Source: an uncultured Erysipelotrichaceae bacterium (GTDB lineage Bacteria > Bacillota_I > Bacilli_A > RFN20 > CAG-826). From it: DNA of 10,084 nt. A program made the translations under genes and the position numbers. Location of the stretch: the NCBI GenBank assembly GCA_946612405.1, contig CAMOEQ010000020.1, positions 1 to 10,084 of the forward strand. Direction: 5' to 3'. Below the pieces are notes generated by a model. That model saw only the letters and a list, made by a program, of their open reading frames with translations. It was not told the origin of the DNA and did no database searches. Shown here in pieces: positions 5,367 to 10,084 of this stretch (positions within the stretch are counted from its first letter, which is position 1; every line of letters begins with the position of its first letter).

Positions 5367-8300
5367 ATGCACAAAGTTGTTCGATATGCATGTCTAGCCT
5401 TAATTGTAGGACTATCAGTTCCTGCATTTTTTAATGCTTTAAAAGTTAATGAAACCCAAGCGACATCTTCATCGAGTTCGCTCCCAACTACAATTAATTT
5501 AAATGATAATAGCGAAAATGATGTAAGAAATTATTATTCCTTTTTAGATAATAAAAGCACTAGTGAAAGACAAGGCACTAACTTATTAAAAAATCTACGT
5601 GAAATCCTTCATGATGATATCGTTTATTATCCATATGGCTCCATCTCTTCCGCAGGTGTTACTCAAATTTACACTATCACGGATAGAGACTGGGTTAATT
5701 CACCAGCCAGCACAATTAAAGGTGGAACTTACGATTCCTCAACCGGTTTCATAACTGATTATTCCCATTCTAAAGAAAAAGATAATGATCCATATATCAA
5801 GATGCTTTATGTCGATTATGACATCAATGGACCAACTAAATTTTTAAATGGATCAAATGCTAATTTTGATAAAGAACACGTTTGGAGTCAATCGCATGGT
5901 TTTAAAGCAGAAAGTGGTGCTACAGGTCCGGCTGGAACCGATTTGCATCATTTAATCGCTGGTGAAAAGACTGTCAACCAACAATACCATAGCAATTCTT
6001 CTTATGGCATGGTTGAGACCGCTACTAAAGAAGCGACATCAACAACTACCGGCGCTTTGTCTGGCTTATACATTAATGGTAATAAAGTCGGAACCCCGGT
6101 TCACAATAGTTCAAGCGATGAGGAAAAAATTGTATTTGAACCAAACGATGCCGATAAAGGTCGTATTGCTAGAGCTTTGCTCTATATGGTGGCTTGTTAT
6201 AACAACTACTCAGGTAGTGAAACTATTACCCACTTTGATCCAAACTTAAAATTAGTTGATTATATCATTGCTGGTGGAACATCAGTTGAAAGTTCCGAAA
6301 ATAATCCTGCTGAATACGGCATTTTATCCGATCTTTTAGCCTGGAATAAGCAATATGCTCCTGATGAATTTGAAATTCATCGTAATAACCTTATTTATAA
6401 CAATTATCAATTTAACCGAAACCCATTCATCGATTTTCCAGAATGGGCTGATTATATATGGGGAACAGAAGAATCTAGTTATGTTCCAACTGGTTATGCA
6501 ACACCAGATTCTGATTATTGCACAACTCATCAAGGTGGTGGAAGTGAACCTACGGTCAATTCTGTAACCGTTTCTCCTTCAGCTTTAAATCTTGATTTAA
6601 ATGGAACTTTAACAGGTAACTTAACTGCGACCGTCAACGTTTCAAATGATGCTCCTCAAACAGTTACTTGGTCGAGTAGTGATACTTCAGTAGCAACTGT
6701 TTCAAGTAGTGGTGTAGTTACAGCTGTTGCTACTGGTAGTGCAACAATTAGTGCTAAATCAACATTTGATACTTCCAAAAAAGGAACATGTAATGTAACT
6801 GTTGTTGATTCAAGCACTCCGGTTGGGTCAAACGAATATTCACTATATTCTGGTACCATAACCGAAGGTGACTATATTATCTATTATAATGGTAAAGCCA
6901 TGAAGAACACTGTTTCTTCTACTAGGTTAGATTTTACAACAGTTTCACCTTCAAATGACAAAATTACTAATCTAGATTCCTCATTAATATGGCATATATC
7001 AAAAAGTGGTAATTATTGGAAAATCTATAATGCTGCAGTAAATAAATATGCTGCAGGTACTGGTTCGAAAAACCAAGCTACTTTAAGTAGTGATGGAACC
7101 GAAGATGGTTCATTATGGACCGCAACAGGTGATTCAACATATGAATTTGTTAACAAAGGAAATTCTTCTTCTAGTGTAAATGCAAATTTAAGATGCAATG
7201 GGGATTATGGTTTTGCCTGTTATTCAACTTCTACAGGTGGCGCATTGTCATTATATAAGAAAAGTCAATCCTCTAAGACTCTTTCGTCGATTGCTTTAAG
7301 CAATCAAATTACTTCATATTCGATTGGCGATACATTTGTTAAACCTACTGTCACCGCTCACTATAGTGATGGAACAACTGCTGATGTCACCAATGATACA
7401 ACCTTTAGTGGGTACAATATGTCAACAGCTGGTAATTACACTGTAACCGCTACTTATATTGAAAATAATGTCACCAAAACTGCTACTTATAACATTTCTG
7501 TAATAATAACTCCAACAAGTGTTACTTTAGATCATCAAAGCGAAACGCTAGATATCGGTGATACTTTACAATTAACTGCGACTGTTTTACCAGCTAATGC
7601 TCAAGATAAGAGTATTACTTGGCTAAGTGATGATGAAGACGTTGCTAGTGTTGATTCTAGTGGACTTGTCACTGCAATCAGTGAAGGAACAGCAACTATA
7701 GTTGCTTCTACTGTTAACGATAAAACTGCTAGCTGCGTTATAAACGTCAATCCTAGTGGTGAACCAACAATTATTTCGCATTCAATGGCGGAAATTGCAA
7801 CAGCGAACAATTGGACCACTTCGTCTGGTTCAACAGTTGTTTGTTACACTAGTTTTAATTTAGATGAAAATATAACTGTTTCAACTACTGGAAAAGCTAA
7901 TTGTGGTTCATTCTGGGGTAGTGATTGGCGTCTTTATCAGAACAAAGATGGCAATGTGATTTTTACTGCTGCAAGTGGATATATTATCGATTCAGTCACA
8001 TTAACATTCAGTGTTACAAATACTGGTACTCTTATCGATAGTAAATCCAATGTCATTGAATCATTATCAGCAAATACTGTTGGTGCTCAATCGGTAACAT
8101 ATACTGTTTCTAATTCATCAAGTGCTACTAATGGACAAGTAAGAATTAGTGATATTTCCGTTTCATATCATTATGCTGGTGTTGAACCAGTCACATCAAT
8201 TTCTGCTAGTGTTGATAAAACTTATCATCCAGGAGAAAGCATTTCTTCTAGTGATGTAACCGTTAAAGGTAATACGGGAGCAATCATCTCAACATTTACT

Positions 8301-9212
8301 TTAGTAAATGATGGTTATCAATTTACTTATAATGATGCTCCAAGTGGTGGAAGTGTCGCTACAAAACAATTCACCATTAAAGCTACTCCAGCAAGTGAAG
8401 AATTAACTTGCACATTAACCGTTAACGTTTCTCGTAACGCTTATAATTCGAAAGATTCATATTCATTATCATCGACGAATGGAGACTTTAGTTCTCTATC
8501 TACTGTTAGCGGAAATCAATCTTTTACTAAAGACGGGATAACATATAGCGGAATAAAAATTTATAGATATAGCAGTTATTTATCAATAACTTCATCTTCG
8601 GCATCTGGTGGTGGTTATGAAACTAATGGGACAATTAGAAACGACACTCCATTTGCTCGACCAGTTAAAACAGTTAATTGCTCTTTAAGCGATGATAGAC
8701 CTAAAGCATGTCTTCGTATTCGCTATAGCGAAAATGGTTCGACTTGGTCAACTACAAATAATGGCAATGCCTACTATTTTGAAATTTATTTTGAAGGCAC
8801 TTGGACAAGCGGATATGTTAATATCTCAGAAATCTCTATTGAATTATATGAAGGTGCCACTAATTTATCTAATTACATCATGTTTGAGGACACTGTTGGT
8901 CAATGCAATACCAAATTCGACATCGCTCAAGGCTATTTCAATAACATGCCTTCATACCAAAAGAATTTGTTTATGACTTCAAATGACTTTGTCATTTCTT
9001 CTGCAAGAACTCGTCTTCAAGATTGGGCTAAAGCATTAGGAAAACAAATCGTTAGCGAAAATGGCGATTATGTTATTAAAACTGTTAAACCTAATAATTT
9101 TATAATCTCAAACGAAAATAATAATCTATTAACGTTAATAATCATTGTCTCTACTTTAGGAATTAGTATAATTGGAGGATATTTCTATCTTAAAAAGAAG
9201 AAACATTCTTAA
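5367..9212 (+). CDS. Secreted, membrane-anchored EndA/NucM-type nuclease with Ig-like domains
   Basis: The protein has 1281 residues. A signal peptide (1-32) has its hydrophobic core at about 8-22 and likely cleavage after Ala32. Residues about 50-385 are an endonuclease I (EndA/NucM) domain with FDKEHVWSQSHGF (167-179), G190-T-D-L-H-H-L-I with His194/His195, VNQQYHSN (203-210) and FEPNDADKGRIARALLYM (257-274). These match the beta-beta-alpha metal-dependent non-specific DNA/RNA nuclease core. Then follow a Big_2 Ig-like domain (about 396-481), a trefoil-like module with GDYIIYYNG and TGGALSLYKKS (about 490-634), an Ig-like domain (637-713), a second Big_2 (714-795), a beta-sandwich-like module (803-936), another Ig-like domain (940-1022), a related sandwich module (1027-1163) and a helical stalk (1166-1236). 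A transmembrane helix (about 1254-1275) ends in GGYFYLKKKKHS. No LPxTG sortase motif is present. Extracellular nucleic acid breakdown at the cell surface is the likely role. Confidence 0.88.
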   Translation: MHKVVRYACLALIVGLSVPAFFNALKVNETQATSSSSSLPTTINLNDNSENDVRNYYSFLDNKSTSERQGTNLLKNLREILHDDIVYYPYGSISSAGVTQIYTITDRDWVNSPASTIKGGTYDSSTGFITDYSHSKEKDNDPYIKMLYVDYDINGPTKFLNGSNANFDKEHVWSQSHGFKAESGATGPAGTDLHHLIAGEKTVNQQYHSNSSYGMVETATKEATSTTTGALSGLYINGNKVGTPVHNSSSDEEKIVFEPNDADKGRIARALLYMVACYNNYSGSETITHFDPNLKLVDYIIAGGTSVESSENNPAEYGILSDLLAWNKQYAPDEFEIHRNNLIYNNYQFNRNPFIDFPEWADYIWGTEESSYVPTGYATPDSDYCTTHQGGGSEPTVNSVTVSPSALNLDLNGTLTGNLTATVNVSNDAPQTVTWSSSDTSVATVSSSGVVTAVATGSATISAKSTFDTSKKGTCNVTVVDSSTPVGSNEYSLYSGTITEGDYIIYYNGKAMKNTVSSTRLDFTTVSPSNDKITNLDSSLIWHISKSGNYWKIYNAAVNKYAAGTGSKNQATLSSDGTEDGSLWTATGDSTYEFVNKGNSSSSVNANLRCNGDYGFACYSTSTGGALSLYKKSQSSKTLSSIALSNQITSYSIGDTFVKPTVTAHYSDGTTADVTNDTTFSGYNMSTAGNYTVTATYIENNVTKTATYNISVIITPTSVTLDHQSETLDIGDTLQLTATVLPANAQDKSITWLSDDEDVASVDSSGLVTAISEGTATIVASTVNDKTASCVINVNPSGEPTIISHSMAEIATANNWTTSSGSTVVCYTSFNLDENITVSTTGKANCGSFWGSDWRLYQNKDGNVIFTAASGYIIDSVTLTFSVTNTGTLIDSKSNVIESLSANTVGAQSVTYTVSNSSSATNGQVRISDISVSYHYAGVEPVTSISASVDKTYHPGESISSSDVTVKGNTGAIISTFTLVNDGYQFTYNDAPSGGSVATKQFTIKATPASEELTCTLTVNVSRNAYNSKDSYSLSSTNGDFSSLSTVSGNQSFTKDGITYSGIKIYRYSSYLSITSSSASGGGYETNGTIRNDTPFARPVKTVNCSLSDDRPKACLRIRYSENGSTWSTTNNGNAYYFEIYFEGTWTSGYVNISEISIELYEGATNLSNYIMFEDTVGQCNTKFDIAQGYFNNMPSYQKNLFMTSNDFVISSARTRLQDWAKALGKQIVSENGDYVIKTVKPNNFIISNENNNLLTLIIIVSTLGISIIGGYFYLKKKKHS

Positions 9213-9214
9213 TT

Positions 9215-10084
9215 ATGAGCAAATTACCTTTTGATTCGAAAAAATATCTAAAGATCCAAAGAGAAAATATTCTTAAAAGAATATCTAAATTTGGTGATAA
9301 GCTTTACCTTGAATTCGGTGGTAAGCTTTTTGATGATTATCACGCTTCAAGAGTTTTACCTGGTTTTGAACCAGATCTTAAACTTCAAATGCTATTAGGT
9401 ATCAAAGATAAAGCCGAAATTGTGATTGTCGTTAATGCAAACGATATTAATTCGAATAAAATTAGAGGCGATATAGGTATAACCTATCAAGATGATGTTT
9501 TACGTTTAATCGATACTTATAAAGAAGTTGGTTTATATGTTTCTAGCATTGTCATTTCCTTTTATCAAGAATTACCAAATGTTTTAGAATTCGAACAAAT
9601 TCTTAAAAATAATAAGATTCCTGTTTATCGTCATTATAAAATTAATGGCTATCCACAGAATATTCCTTTAATTTGTTCGGAAGAAGGACTTGGCAAAAAC
9701 GAATATATTAAAACAACTCGACCACTTGTGGTCGTAACTGCTCCAGGACCTGGTAGTGGTAAGATGGCCACTTGTCTTTCTCAAATCTATTTAGATAACA
9801 AAAATGGAGTAAGAAGTGGCTACGCTAAATACGAAACATTCCCAGTTTGGAATTTGTCGCTTAATCATCCCGTCAATTTAGCTTATGAAGCTGCTACCGT
9901 TGATTTAAACGATATCATTATGATTGATCCATTCCATCTTGAAGCTTATGGAATTTCTTCCATTAACTATAACCGCGATGTTGAAGTCTTCCCGCTTCTA
10001 AAAGCAATATTTGAAAAGATTTATGGACAAAGTCCATATAATTCACCTACTGATATGGGTGTAAATATGGTTGGCTATGCAATT
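9215..10084 (+). CDS. DUF1846 family protein, N-terminal part (3' end outside window)
   Basis: An open frame of 290 codons starts at ATG 9215, only 2 nt after the nuclease stop, and runs off the right edge. It strongly recalls DUF1846 proteins of Firmicutes (about 500 residues): LYLEFGGKLFDDYHASRVLP at 30-49, followed by GFEPD; VYRHYKINGYP; RPLVVVTAPGPGSGKMATCL (169-188); AKYETFPVWNL; HPVNLAYEAATVDLNDI, then MIDPFHLEAYG; and SPTDMGVNMVGYAI at the edge. GPGSGK (178-183) looks like a P-loop-type nucleotide-binding turn. The family has known structures but no settled function that I can name. There is no signal peptide, so it is cytoplasmic, and the tight spacing suggests co-transcription with the nuclease despite the different location. 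About 40% of the protein is missing at the 3' side. Confidence 0.88.
   Translation, partial: MSKLPFDSKKYLKIQRENILKRISKFGDKLYLEFGGKLFDDYHASRVLPGFEPDLKLQMLLGIKDKAEIVIVVNANDINSNKIRGDIGITYQDDVLRLIDTYKEVGLYVSSIVISFYQELPNVLEFEQILKNNKIPVYRHYKINGYPQNIPLICSEEGLGKNEYIKTTRPLVVVTAPGPGSGKMATCLSQIYLDNKNGVRSGYAKYETFPVWNLSLNHPVNLAYEAATVDLNDIIMIDPFHLEAYGISSINYNRDVEVFPLLKAIFEKIYGQSPYNSPTDMGVNMVGYAI

Noticed and set aside
5860..5980. HNH endonuclease or homing endonuclease reading of the EHVW/DLHHL region
   Set aside because: The order EHVWSQSHGF, DLHHLIAGE, VNQQYHSN, then FEPNDADKG.IARA fits the endonuclease I (EndA/NucM) family better, and the protein is secreted.
5962..6567. Open frames on both strands within the nuclease gene (5962-6249, 6336-6533, 6355-6567)
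   Set aside because: They lie inside a well-supported long gene whose protein has recognisable domains; their translations look like out-of-frame products.
6656..8976. Further internal open frames (6656-6859 minus, 7601-7819 minus, 8692-8976 plus)
   Set aside because: The antisense ones mirror Ser/Thr/Val-rich Ig-like domain codons and have no initiation signals; the plus-strand one is an out-of-frame shadow.
9746..9763. GPGSGK as proof of an ATPase
   Set aside because: The turn resembles a P-loop but lacks the full Walker A spacing, and DUF1846 has no nucleotide hydrolysis role that I can cite.
1..10084. Genetic code 4 (TGA as Trp), suggested by the mollicute-like flavour
   Set aside because: Tryptophans in all genes use TGG, complete genes end in TAA, and no gene has an internal TGA that needs reading through.

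Overview
The window is AT-rich, densely coded bacterial DNA that uses the standard bacterial code: tryptophans are TGG and every complete gene ends in TAA. It looks like a chromosomal segment of a low-GC Firmicutes/Bacilli lineage, probably an uncultured gut group near the RF39/Erysipelotrichales/Acholeplasma-like radiation. The evidence for that is Lys/Asn/Ile-rich proteins, a Ser/Thr-rich lipoprotein, a surface protein ending in a GGYF-x-KKKK-type membrane tail, a DUF1846 protein, and several genes with no Shine-Dalgarno sequence. This placement is an inference from style, not a database result.

Left end (1-259): the C-terminus of a RelB/DinJ-type antitoxin is followed at once by a start-less, truncated remnant of a YafQ/RelE-type toxin. 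The remnant runs into a bidirectional terminator shared with the convergent gene.

Minus-strand block (254-2047): a probable two-gene operon, transcribed leftward. It encodes a PlsC-type acyltransferase with a zinc ribbon and an extra C-terminal domain, then a small lipoprotein. A 53-bp divergent intergenic region (2048-2100) carries a promoter for each side. Both -10 boxes lie only 6-7 nt from the start codons, which suggests leaderless mRNAs.

Plus-strand block (2101-3856): a small protein of six 16-residue Y-C-G repeats, a YdeI/OmpD-associated family protein, and a second PlsC-type acyltransferase, ending in a strong intrinsic terminator at 3876-3898. With an acyltransferase on each side of the divergent promoter, the region has a phospholipid/envelope theme.

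3928-5240: a single gene with its own promoter and an inverted repeat in its leader. It encodes two consecutive RhuM-type modules, a coiled coil and a PLD-like C-terminal domain, and is the most likely accessory or defence-type gene here.

5341-10084: a large secreted, membrane-anchored EndA/NucM-type nuclease with several Ig-like and uncharacterised beta domains. It is followed after 2 nt by the start of a DUF1846 protein that runs off the window. No RNA genes, insertion sequences, CRISPR arrays or riboswitches were recognised, and no gap between genes exceeds about 130 bases.
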